DNA of 7,251 nucleotides from Bdellovibrionaceae bacterium UBA2316. GTDB lineage: Bacteria > Bdellovibrionota > Bdellovibrionia > Bdellovibrionales > Bdellovibrionaceae. The notes under the pieces were generated by a model. That model was given only the letters and a program-made list of their open reading frames with translations, was not told where the DNA came from and searched no databases. Of the stretch, positions 1 through 5,698 are shown piece by piece. The position numbers were made by a program, and so were the translations under genes. Each line of letters begins with the position of its first letter. Positions within the stretch are counted from its first letter, which is position 1. Where the stretch lies: positions 1-7,251 of the forward strand of contig DDVI01000066.1 of the NCBI GenBank assembly GCA_002345205.1, read 5' to 3'.

Positions 1-24
1 CGGGCTTAAAAATTCCTATCCTCC
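1..24. repeat. 24-bp direct repeat, copy 1 (putative mobile-element end)
   Basis: These 24 bases, beginning CGGGCTTAAAAATTCC and ending TATCCTCC, recur exactly and in the same orientation at 4750-4773. Both copies stop matching at the same base, after CCTCC. Beyond that base one copy runs into an IS5-type transposase and the other into a broken HNH-type gene. Sharp divergence into unrelated genes is what the outer end of an insertion sequence looks like. Read on the minus strand the end starts GGAGGATAGGAATTTTTAAG. The element body would lie to the left, outside the window. The family is not identified. Confidence 0.6.
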
Positions 25-183
25 AAAAGAGCAAGACGTTGGGTTGTTGAACGAACTCATTCGTGGTTTAATAAGTTCCGCAGACTCCTGGTACGATGGG
101 AAAAGAAGGCAGCCAACTACGAAGCCTGCCTCCATCTTGTGTCAGCAATCATCGCTTTTAAAGCGGCTGGAATTTTCGGATAG
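25..183 (+). pseudogene. IS5-family transposase, C-terminal fragment
   Basis: The frame starting at position 25 reads KRARRWVVERTHSWF, then NKFRRLLVRWEKKAANYEAC, then LHLVSAIIAFKAAGIFG and a TAG stop at 181-183. The block R-WVV-E-RTHSWF is the C-terminal R(3)E signature of IS4/IS5-type DDE transposases. The catalytic glutamate is the codon at 49-51, and the basic FRRLLVRWEKK stretch and the tail ending near AGxFG are typical of the IS5 group. Only about 52 codons remain. The upstream frame meets a TAA at 7-9 inside the 24-bp repeat, so the N-terminal domain and first two catalytic aspartates are absent. The gene was probably cut at 24/25 by another element's end. It cannot make active transposase. 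Confidence 0.8.
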
Positions 184-268
184 GCTCTAAGGATGGAACC
201 AAGAAACAACTTTTATCCGCCCTAGCCCTAAAAAAATTATATTTGTGGATTCCAATATTAACATCAGC
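184..268. other. IS5 fragment 3' flank, no gene seen
   Basis: This short stretch lies between the transposase stop and the epimerase-like remnant. It should hold the right end of the IS5-type element, but I could not place a terminal inverted repeat, because its partner end is not in the window. It contains an AT-rich run at about 229-243. No reading frame of note crosses it. Confidence 0.4.
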
Positions 269-304
269 CCAGCCGGTAGCACCGGTAACAAAGACGCGAC
301 TTAT
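269..304 (-). pseudogene. 5' remnant of NAD-dependent epimerase/dehydratase gene
   Basis: Just past the stop of the upstream methyltransferase, the minus strand reads ISRVFVTGATGW. This is the N-terminal beta-strand and glycine-rich NAD-binding loop (VFVTGATG-W/F) of extended short-chain dehydrogenases such as sugar epimerases and dehydratases. After the tryptophan the family's usual (I/V)GS continuation is lost, so the gene is cut near 269. There is no in-frame ATG, GTG or TTG. However, ATAAGT at 304-299 would be a start overlapping the methyltransferase stop if one base were G (ATGAGT), which suggests an original ATGA-type coupling now lost. Only about 12 codons support the call, so similarity by chance is possible. 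Confidence 0.45.
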
Positions 305-897
305 TTTTTCACCGCTGCGCCAAAGATAAAATCACCTTTGCCGCGCACAACAAAGTTGGATTTAACTTCAAGGCCACGGAGATTAAGTTCTGCAATTAAA
401 TCCAGATATGAAAAGCGATTTTCCAAAGGATGAACAAAAAACATTTTTGCGAACCACCAGTTCAGCCACTGACGAGTGACTTCTTCAAAAAGAAAAAGTC
501 CTCCGGGTTTTAAAATACGTTTAATTTCTAAAATCCCACTTTGCCAATCGGGCACATGGTGAAGGGCTGCGAAGTCGATAACGGCATCGAACGACTCGTC
601 AGGAAATTGAAGGTTGGCGATATCACCGACATGAAATTGCACACGATCAGAAGAGTACTTGGATAAATTTTTTTTTGCCTTTTCAATTGAATCCGGATCC
701 AAATCTATGGCCACAACACTTGACGCTTTTAAAAAGTCTAAAACAAGCTTTGTGCTGTGTCCACGCGCACAACCGATCTCTAAAACCCGCATGCCTTCAA
801 GCGACCCGGATAGGTCTTTAAGTATGGGAGCTTCAACCTTTCGCAGAAAAATTTTGCGAATAGGGCTATTCATAATCAATTTTTCAAAAAAATTCAT
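301..897 (-). CDS. Class I SAM-dependent methyltransferase (Methyltransf_11 type)
   Basis: A 198-residue soluble methyltransferase with the seven-strand Rossmann core. Visible motifs are motif I VLEIGCARGHST at residues 38-49 (SAM binding), the acidic end of strand 2 AIDLDPDS with D65, motif II FDAVIDFAALHHVPDW at 103-118, and LKPGGLFLFEE at 129-139. This is the UbiE/Methyltransf_11 arrangement, which covers small-molecule, quinone and lipid substrates; the substrate here is not recognisable. The ATG at 897 was chosen because a near-perfect Shine-Dalgarno GGAGGTGAT (905-913) sits 7 bases upstream. The in-frame GTG at 909 lies inside that site and is unlikely. It is the last intact gene of a minus-strand operon, 38 bases after the GMC oxidoreductase stop. 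Its TAA overlaps an epimerase-like remnant, so the operon was probably longer. Confidence 0.88.
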   Translation of the reverse strand: MNFFEKLIMNSPIRKIFLRKVEAPILKDLSGSLEGMRVLEIGCARGHSTKLVLDFLKASSVVAIDLDPDSIEKAKKNLSKYSSDRVQFHVGDIANLQFPDESFDAVIDFAALHHVPDWQSGILEIKRILKPGGLFLFEEVTRQWLNWWFAKMFFVHPLENRFSYLDLIAELNLRGLEVKSNFVVRGKGDFIFGAAVKK

Positions 898-904
898 TCT
901 CACA

Positions 905-913
905 ATCACCTCC
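905..913 (-). promoter_or_regulatory. Strong Shine-Dalgarno for the distal methyltransferase
   Basis: GGAGGTGAT on the minus strand is nearly fully complementary to the 16S rRNA tail and sits 7 bases before the ATG at 897. It settles the start codon and implies efficient independent initiation, unlike the coupled TTG start of the gene upstream. Confidence 0.8.
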
Positions 914-935
914 GCCTGATCCAGTTCAAAGAACT

Positions 936-2387
936 TTATATAATTTTTAATAAACCCTTATCTGCAAGTCGAAGTGCATGAGCGGCAATTGTGAGTGCGG
1001 GGTTTTTGCCGGTGCTGGTTGGAAAAACAGAAGAATCTGCGATCCAAAGATTATCAGAGTGATGAACCTTGCCATAATAATCCACAACACTTGCTTGAGT
1101 TTGCAACCCCATGCGACAAGTACCGCAGGCATGGGCGAGGCGAAAATTATTTTCAGCTTCTTTTAAAATATTAGAATAGCACTGACCGAGGATATGTTTC
1201 ATTCGACTACGAATGTAACTAATTTTCACTCTACTCTGAGTATCCAGTGCATAGTAAATATCTACTCCTCCGTCCGATCGGCCCATAACACGGTTCAATT
1301 GCGATGGCGCATCCTCTACGATGGTTGCCAGTAGTGGATGTTTGCAAAAGTGATCTAAGGCCAGCTTAAACCCGATTTTCCCTCCCGGGATATATTTTAC
1401 CCAAGGATTTGATCCTGAAAAGTCTTCCCAAACATAATTAAATTCGGGAAAGCTACCAAAGGCCTGCATGCTGCCTAATTTTATTCCGTTCTCAAAATAA
1501 AGGGATTTGCTTCCCCAGACTTTATCCGCATGAATGGCTTTTTTAAGTTCTGGGCTATGCTTTTTCAGCTCTGGCCATTTGACCACATACAGATCAATAA
1601 AATGGCGCATAAAATAGCAACCAATTGCCGGTAGGCGAGAAAATGCAGCCGTTGCTCCCAGACATTCGGTCCCTGATAAAATACCGGGAGTTCTCAGGGC
1701 TCCGGTAGCAAGTACGAATTGCTGACCACGAACTGTCGCCAGGCCTTCACTTGTGTGAATTTCAACTGCAACCACATGACCTGAATTTTCTTTAAGTTTA
1801 ATCGCTTTTCCTTCTAGCAAAAAAGCATTTTGAGTTTTTAAGGCTTTTTGCAAGGGACCCGAAAACGCATCGATTTTGCAATCATTGTCACATAAGGTAC
1901 TTTGGCAAAATCGACAGTTGTCTTTTAAACGACAGGATAAGTTTAAAGGATCGATCTGAATTCCTTGTTTTTGCATTTTTTTGAAAAATGGAGTCCACTC
2001 GGGTCTTGGGCTTGCTTTGTTAGCTCCTAAAAGGGCTTCTGCTCTTTCAAAATAGGGAGTCCACTCGGACAGCAATCCGGGCCAACTGCCTAATTCTGTC
2101 TGAATGAAATCTGATTCTTCCAATCGCTCCATGACCATGCCATAGAATCGACTGGACCCACCAATTCCATCACCAAGAAACGGCACTTCATTTTTTCCAT
2201 TGAGAACATCATAAACGCGATCTTTCCATAAAGGTAACTGACCTGATGAGGTCGGCTTAGAAATCACGAGCACTCGTTTGCCATTTTGAGCCGCGGAGTA
2301 TGCGACAGTGCTACCACCGATACCGCTGCCAATGACAACAACATCCCAAAATTCAGAGATCAGTGTTTTTATCGAGCTATCACTCAA
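936..2387 (-). CDS. GMC-family FAD-dependent oxidoreductase
   Basis: A 483-residue flavoprotein of the glucose-methanol-choline family, which oxidises an alcohol or sugar hydroxyl through FAD. The N-terminal dinucleotide fold reads VVVIGSGIGGSTVA (residues 16-29). A second FAD-contact region is LGDGIGGSSRFYGMV (71-85). The C-terminal GMC domain has HACGTCRMG (419-427) and NLWIADSSVFPTSTGKNPAL (446-465), with H419 and N462 in the positions of the family's catalytic pair. Unusual is a compact cysteine cluster at 152-170 (C152, C158, C161, C166, C170). It is reminiscent of the Cys-rich insertion in some dehydrogenase-type GMC proteins and may bind metal or an Fe-S centre (inference). No signal peptide is evident, so it is probably cytoplasmic. 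The start is TTG: it overlaps the upstream TGA as TTGA, has AGGA 6 bases upstream, and no other start precedes the FAD fold. Confidence 0.9.
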   Translation of the reverse strand: MSDSSIKTLISEFWDVVVIGSGIGGSTVAYSAAQNGKRVLVISKPTSSGQLPLWKDRVYDVLNGKNEVPFLGDGIGGSSRFYGMVMERLEESDFIQTELGSWPGLLSEWTPYFERAEALLGANKASPRPEWTPFFKKMQKQGIQIDPLNLSCRLKDNCRFCQSTLCDNDCKIDAFSGPLQKALKTQNAFLLEGKAIKLKENSGHVVAVEIHTSEGLATVRGQQFVLATGALRTPGILSGTECLGATAAFSRLPAIGCYFMRHFIDLYVVKWPELKKHSPELKKAIHADKVWGSKSLYFENGIKLGSMQAFGSFPEFNYVWEDFSGSNPWVKYIPGGKIGFKLALDHFCKHPLLATIVEDAPSQLNRVMGRSDGGVDIYYALDTQSRVKISYIRSRMKHILGQCYSNILKEAENNFRLAHACGTCRMGLQTQASVVDYYGKVHHSDNLWIADSSVFPTSTGKNPALTIAAHALRLADKGLLKII

Positions 2388-3307
2388 GCGCTTTCCTTTT
2401 CATTCTTTCGATTTTTAACTGCGACGACGGCAGGCTCTGCAGCTGAGGGAAAAAAGTAACCAAAGAAAGCATAAAATAAAACATGTGGGTTTTTAAAAAT
2501 CGCCTTCCCCACGCCAGGGCGAAATGCCAAATCCATTTCATATCCCAAGATCGCATTTAGCTCGTCCAAAAATCGATAGTTTACGAATGGGATCAGCGTA
2601 TCCATATAAGAACGGCGATAGCTTTTGACCCATCGGCAATTTGGTATTTCGCGGGCTAATTTTTCTAAAGTATTTTGGTTTACAATCACTCGATGAAAGG
2701 GTTGATGCAGCTTCAATAGATCCTGATCCAGGTGCTGCATCTCAACATCGTCTGAATCAGCTGTGCCAATGTATATGGTCCCGTCCTCACATAACAATTC
2801 AGAGCATTCTTTCAAAAAATCTGAAGGGGAAACAACATGCTCAATGACATCATTTGCGACTATGAATTCAAAAGATTGAGTTCGATCTAAATGCGAAAAT
2901 TCTTTTACATAGGGGTCAAATCCAAAGCAATTGTTATACCCCTTTGATTTCAAATACTTTATGAATATGCCATTGCCACAGCCCATATCTAAAATCCGAT
3001 GTTCTTTTTTTAAACAGGCCTGTTTCAATCGGCTTAGTAAATTAGCAAATCGTCCGCGAGCAAAAGCATCGAGAGTTTGCAATAGATTGACTGGATAGTC
3101 CTTGTAAATATCAGCGAAGTCCACCACGTTCAGGCTGTGGATACTTTGACAGTTGGGGCACTTCCACACCGAGAAATTCGTTTTAATAAATCGAGTGGTA
3201 TTGCCGGTAACAAATCCGAAATCGGACTCTCTGTTTTTATCGATGATGGTGTTGCAAATCGAACACCGATTATATGCCTGAACTGAAAACAAAACTGATG
3301 GAGCCAC
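2384..3307 (-). CDS. SAM-dependent methyltransferase with N-terminal zinc ribbon (Methyltransf_23 type)
   Basis: A 307-residue protein in two parts. Residues 15-53 hold two CxxC pairs (C15/C18 and C50/C53), a likely zinc ribbon. From about 100 comes a class I methyltransferase core: motif I ILDMGCGNGIF (105-115), strand-2 acid in FGFD (D131), ANDVIEHV (151-158), and EDGTIYIGT (174-182). This architecture is common among methyltransferases of polysaccharide, lipid and natural-product clusters. A hydrophobic stretch (HVLFYAFFGYFF, about 275-286) near the C-terminus may touch a membrane or lipid substrate; it is too short to call a transmembrane helix firmly. The GTG start at 3307 is supported by GAGG (3314-3317), 6 bases upstream. 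It is the first intact gene of the operon, and its TGA overlaps the GMC start, so the two are translationally coupled. The substrate is unknown. Confidence 0.88.
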   Translation of the reverse strand: MAPSVLFSVQAYNRCSICNTIIDKNRESDFGFVTGNTTRFIKTNFSVWKCPNCQSIHSLNVVDFADIYKDYPVNLLQTLDAFARGRFANLLSRLKQACLKKEHRILDMGCGNGIFIKYLKSKGYNNCFGFDPYVKEFSHLDRTQSFEFIVANDVIEHVVSPSDFLKECSELLCEDGTIYIGTADSDDVEMQHLDQDLLKLHQPFHRVIVNQNTLEKLAREIPNCRWVKSYRRSYMDTLIPFVNYRFLDELNAILGYEMDLAFRPGVGKAIFKNPHVLFYAFFGYFFPSAAEPAVVAVKNRKNEKESA

Positions 3308-3405
3308 CTAAAACCTCAACTCAACTTTTTGATCTTATGATATTCAGGGCGAATCGATTTTGCATTAACAATACAGTTCTCAATAAAAAATACGGACTAA
3401 TGACC
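3308..3405 (-). promoter_or_regulatory. Operon upstream region; no convincing native promoter
   Basis: About 98 bases separate the methyltransferase start from the inferred IS3 end. Besides the GAGG ribosome site at 3314-3317 I see no good -35/-10 pair reading into the operon. The native promoter, or further upstream genes, may have been removed when the element arrived. A TTGACA (-35 consensus) at 3428-3433 inside the element end points toward the operon, but the -10 at the proper distance (ACACAG or TACACA) is poor. Confidence 0.35.
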
Positions 3406-3496
3406 TGTGTAAACTGGCCTAGCAACCTGTCAACCCCTTAAATATGGACAATTTTACTTCGAACAATTGTGTTAATTTTTGATTTAAATATTTCAT

Positions 3497-4453
3497 TTAA
3501 AGTCTCACTGCTACTTCTTCAGTAGAATATTTTTCAAAGCTTTTTTTAAATTCAAGCGGAGTCATCATTTTTAGTGATCCATGTTTTCTCTTTGAATTAT
3601 AAAATTTGATAAACTCCATAGTTTGTCTATACGCTTCTTCAAATGTAGTAAAGTATCTTACTTGTAAAAATTCAATTTCATAAATTGAAAAAAATGATTC
3701 GATATAAGCATTTTTATTTGGAGTAGCTGGTGGAATAAATTCATGTTTTAATCCAAGTTCTAAAACCTTTTCCCTGAAAGCATTACAAGTCATCTGAGTA
3801 CCATTATCACTGCGTATAACCAGTTCGCTTGCATGAGGAATTTTTGCTTTTAGTAAAGCTGAATCTAGAAGATTTACTAAACTTTCTCCTTTACAATTTA
3901 GACCGATATAAAAATCAACAACTTCCCTAGAAAAAACATCAATAAATGCAAGTAAATAGAAAAATCTATTCTCACCATGTACCCATCCATACTTGATATC
4001 AAATTGCCATACTTTTAATGGAGCCGTAACAAAATGGTTACTAGCGGGTAATTTCTTAAAGTTTTTCTTTAACTTTTTCTTTCTTGGCAGCAGTAGACCC
4101 TCTTCTTTACATATTCTATATAGCTTTTTATGGTTAACAATAAATCCATAATCATCTTTTAAATAATAAACTAACTTTTTCACTCCACCTCCATTTGCAA
4201 ATTCAATTTTATCTCTATAATCATGCAAAGCCTTTCTAATAGAAGAATCCAAGACAATATTTCCATGAGTATCGTAACTAAATTCAGGAGGCCTGCGGCC
4301 TTTACTCCCCATTGCAGAGCCAATGGGGAGTCCATCCATCTTTTGTACAAAAAAAGTAGATCTTTTTACTCCTGAATATTTTAGTAACTTAGTTTTATTT
4401 ATTTTTGGATTTTCTCTAATTTGCTCAGCGCAAACTTCTAATCGTTGTTCCAA
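3497..4453 (-). CDS. IS3-family transposase OrfB (DDE integrase domain)
   Basis: A 318-residue transposase subunit, full length for IS3 OrfB. Residues about 15-40 resemble a small helix-turn-helix (KTKLLKYSGVKRSTFF), and about 70-122 form the HTH_21-like segment. The retroviral-integrase-type catalytic core follows with D152 (VWQFDIKYGW), D216 (VIRSDNGTQ) and E252 (TPNKNAYIESFFS). D216 and E252 are separated by exactly 35 residues, the IS3 DD(35)E spacing. The C-terminal FIKFYNSKRKHGSLKMMTPL block is also typical. All catalytic residues are present and there are no stops, so it appears functional. The TTG at 4453 would be an internal start; normal expression is probably as an OrfAB fusion by frameshifting on the A8 run just upstream. 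Confidence 0.93.
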   Translation of the reverse strand: MEQRLEVCAEQIRENPKINKTKLLKYSGVKRSTFFVQKMDGLPIGSAMGSKGRRPPEFSYDTHGNIVLDSSIRKALHDYRDKIEFANGGGVKKLVYYLKDDYGFIVNHKKLYRICKEEGLLLPRKKKLKKNFKKLPASNHFVTAPLKVWQFDIKYGWVHGENRFFYLLAFIDVFSREVVDFYIGLNCKGESLVNLLDSALLKAKIPHASELVIRSDNGTQMTCNAFREKVLELGLKHEFIPPATPNKNAYIESFFSIYEIEFLQVRYFTTFEEAYRQTMEFIKFYNSKRKHGSLKMMTPLEFKKSFEKYSTEEVAVRL

Positions 4454-4623
4454 ACTTGGTAAGTTTTTTTTAACAACTCTTTTAGAACTTTAATCTCAAG
4501 CTCTGAATCAGCTAGTTTTCTTTTTAAATCTTTTACTTCAATTTTAACTTTATGCTTTTCTATGTTATGAGGTTTAGAATTTGATATCCAAGTTCGATTC
4601 GTTCGTTCAAAATCTTGAAACAC
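4438..4623 (-). CDS. IS3-family OrfA, short or N-terminally truncated
   Basis: A 61-codon frame starting with GTG and overlapping orfB by 16 bases. Residues about 25-53 (EVKDLKRKLADSELEIKVL and onward) form a leucine-zipper-like coiled coil of the kind that ends IS3 OrfA proteins and mediates multimerisation. Typical OrfA proteins are about 90-120 residues and begin with a helix-turn-helix that binds the element's ends; that part is missing here. A TGA lies in frame just upstream and no ribosome site precedes the GTG. Either the 5' end has decayed, in which case the element may no longer move by itself, or this subgroup has a very short OrfA. The frame ends LLKKTYQVWNND then TAG. Confidence 0.65.
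   Translation of the reverse strand: MFQDFERTNRTWISNSKPHNIEKHKVKIEVKDLKRKLADSELEIKVLKELLKKTYQVWNND
4464..4471 (-). promoter_or_regulatory. Programmed -1 frameshift slippery run (A8)
   Basis: On the minus strand eight A residues occur within TTA AAA AAA ACT of orfA, giving an in-frame A-AAA-AAA heptamer. OrfB is in the -1 frame relative to orfA. After slippage translation continues NLPS and then into the OrfB sequence at its TTG codon. This is the usual IS3 route to an OrfAB fusion transposase. No stimulatory pseudoknot was established by eye. Confidence 0.7.
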
Positions 4624-4702
4624 ACCATCTGCAATTCAAATACATACCGCAAATTTCAAAAATCGATGAAATTCATTGCCAAAAAACCCTTCCAGTTACA
4701 CA

Positions 4703-4749
4703 ATTTTAACAGCAACCAAGGAAAAACTAGATCTTAGAATGGATCGATT
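4703..4749. other. Spacer between the IS3 end and the 24-bp repeat
   Basis: Forty-seven bases lie between the inferred IS3 end and copy 2 of the 24-bp repeat. No gene is visible. If the repeat is the terminus of another element whose outer end is at 4773, this stretch is that element's subterminal sequence, interrupted by the IS3 insertion. Confidence 0.35.
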
Positions 4750-4773
4750 CGGGCTTAAAAATTCCTATCCTCC
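4750..4773. repeat. 24-bp direct repeat, copy 2 (truncates the HNH-type gene)
   Basis: An exact copy of positions 1-24. On the minus strand it supplies the final codons and stop (GGA GGA TAG) of the broken HNH-type frame, so the join with that gene lies at 4773/4774. The outer end would begin GGAGGATAGG on the minus strand. An inverted partner at the element's other end was searched for by eye in 3300-3500 and not found. Confidence 0.65.
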
Positions 4774-5166
4774 TTCTCTGGTGGTTGTATGAGCCATCTT
4801 TTCTAAGACGTCCATTTTCTGTTCATGATTAAATGCAGAATTATTTTTCTTTTCCTGACGGAACAAAGTCTGAGCCATGCTTAGATGAGTTAATGTAATC
4901 TCGCCAGAATTAATCTTAGATTCAACTTCAGGAATTTCACCCATTAGTTTCATTGCCGCAATTCTGCGATAAGCGGCATCGTTGGAATAGCCAAGTTTTA
5001 GAACTGTAAAAACAAATAAAGATTTAAACCCTTAATAAGAAAAAAGCCGACGACGATTTACTTCCTGCAAATGATGAAGAACAGATGTTAGTATTTCTCG
5101 CTCTTGGCGAACTAGGTTTTCAGTGCGAGTTAAAAGTTCTGAGTTGGAAATAGAGTTTAGATTCAT
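4765..5166 (-). pseudogene. Bdellovibrio-type HNH endonuclease gene, twice broken
   Basis: From an ATG at 5166 the frame reads MNLNSISNSELLTRTENLVR, then QEREILTSVLHHLQEVNRRR and LFSY, then meets an in-frame TAA at codon 45 (5032-5034). It continues in the same frame as GFKSLFVFTVLKLGYSNDAA, YRRIAAMKLMGEIPEVESKI and so on, to HTTTREGG and TAG at 4765. This matches from memory the N-terminal helical region of HNH-motif proteins common in Bdellovibrio. Two lesions are visible: the nonsense codon, and loss of everything after about residue 132, replaced by the 24-bp repeat. The C-terminal HNH nuclease domain is absent. An internal ATG at 4953 could make a 62-residue fragment, probably meaningless. 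Family naming is from recollection of the motif pattern. Confidence 0.75.
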
Positions 5167-5698
5167 GAAATGCCTACGTAGAAAACACACTAACACGGGT
5201 TTTAAATTCTATTTTTTAGTGTCTAAAATCATTTACAATAAAAGATAATTTTAAATACATCCAGGGTTGTGAAAATCTTAAAGATCATTTAACTGAGCGG
5301 CTATTATCAAATTTAAACATAGCTTGTACGATCACTTAAATATTAAAAACCACCGAACGTATTCTTATAGAAACCCTGTCAAGCTTAAGTTGTTTTATAT
5401 CCCGCAGAAAATTAAATGATAACTCTCTAACTATGATTATTTTTAAATGATCCTAATTGAGGTTTATATATTAGCGAGCCATTCATTATCAACGGATGAC
5501 TTGATAAACATCGCTTCTTAAATTAAGCATTTAAGAAGCATGCTCAAAAATTGCAGCCTTTTTGATCTGAAAATCTCATTCAACGATAGCCGCCAAACTT
5601 TTAAAACAAGGATAAACTGACTTCTTAGATGTTATAGTCAGAAAGAACTTTAGAAATTATAACTTCTCTCTTAGAAGACATCCCAGAGGTGTGTTTAA
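5167..5698. other. 532-bp AT-rich region without a recognisable gene
   Basis: No frame with a credible start, ribosome site and family motif was found on either strand. The stretch separates the dead HNH-type gene from the 3' end of the TIGR02147 regulator. The only clear structure is the hairpin at 5513-5539. I did not see a U-tailed terminator for the regulator immediately after 5699. Confidence 0.6.
5513..5539. other. Perfect 11-bp hairpin/palindrome
   Basis: GCTTCTTAAAT at 5513-5523 is the exact reverse complement of ATTTAAGAAGC at 5529-5539, leaving a 5-base loop. The stem is AT-rich and has no adjoining T run in either direction, so it does not look like a classical intrinsic terminator. 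It could be a protein-binding palindrome or an RNA-stabilising structure in the 3' region of the regulator transcript (inference). Confidence 0.55.

Larger units (their letters stand above)
3406..4702 (-). mobile_element. IS3-family insertion sequence, about 1.3 kb
   Basis: The element carries overlapping orfA and orfB in the IS3 arrangement with a -1 frame relation. Candidate terminal inverted repeats are TGTGTAAACTGG at 3406-3417 and its near-complement CCAGTTACACA at 4692-4702 (11 bases matching with one gap), giving 1297 bp, in the usual IS3 size range. The ends start with TG as is normal for IS3. No 3-4-bp target duplication is visible (GACC on the left, ATTT on the right), so an end may be misplaced or the flanks rearranged. 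The DNA is clearly more AT-rich than the operon beside it, consistent with foreign origin. Confidence 0.7.

Noticed and set aside
1..240. The 24-bp repeat as left terminal repeat of the IS5 fragment, paired with GGGCTAGGG on the minus strand near 220-228
   Set aside because: Only GGGCT matches, and copy 2 of the repeat adjoins the HNH-type gene with no IS5 sequence.
898..909. GTG at 909 as start of the distal methyltransferase
   Set aside because: The GTG lies inside the GGAGGTGAT Shine-Dalgarno itself; the ATG at 897 has ideal 7-base spacing.
245..1166. Plus-strand open frames at 245-433, 659-919 and 978-1166, and a minus-strand frame at 947-1132
   Set aside because: They lie over the methyltransferase or GMC genes in other frames, with low-complexity or unfamiliar translations and no family motifs; the opposing frames carry clear catalytic motifs.
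2641..2847. Plus-strand 68-codon open frame
   Set aside because: It is antisense to the zinc-ribbon methyltransferase, with no motif and no ribosome site.
3350..4751. Inverted CGAATCGAT copies at 3350-3358 and 4743-4751 as IS ends
   Set aside because: ATCGAT is itself a palindrome and recurs near 4661; matches are short and not at plausible TG-starting IS3 ends.
1..4773. The two 24-bp repeats as borders of one composite transposon carrying the operon
   Set aside because: The repeats are only 24 bp, directly oriented, with no associated transposase of their own and unrelated cut genes at each side. Two independent insertions or a rearrangement are simpler.
5167..5698. A tRNA, small RNA gene or CRISPR array in the gene-free gap
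   Set aside because: No cloverleaf, no repeat-spacer periodicity, and no promoter-terminator pair could be identified by eye.
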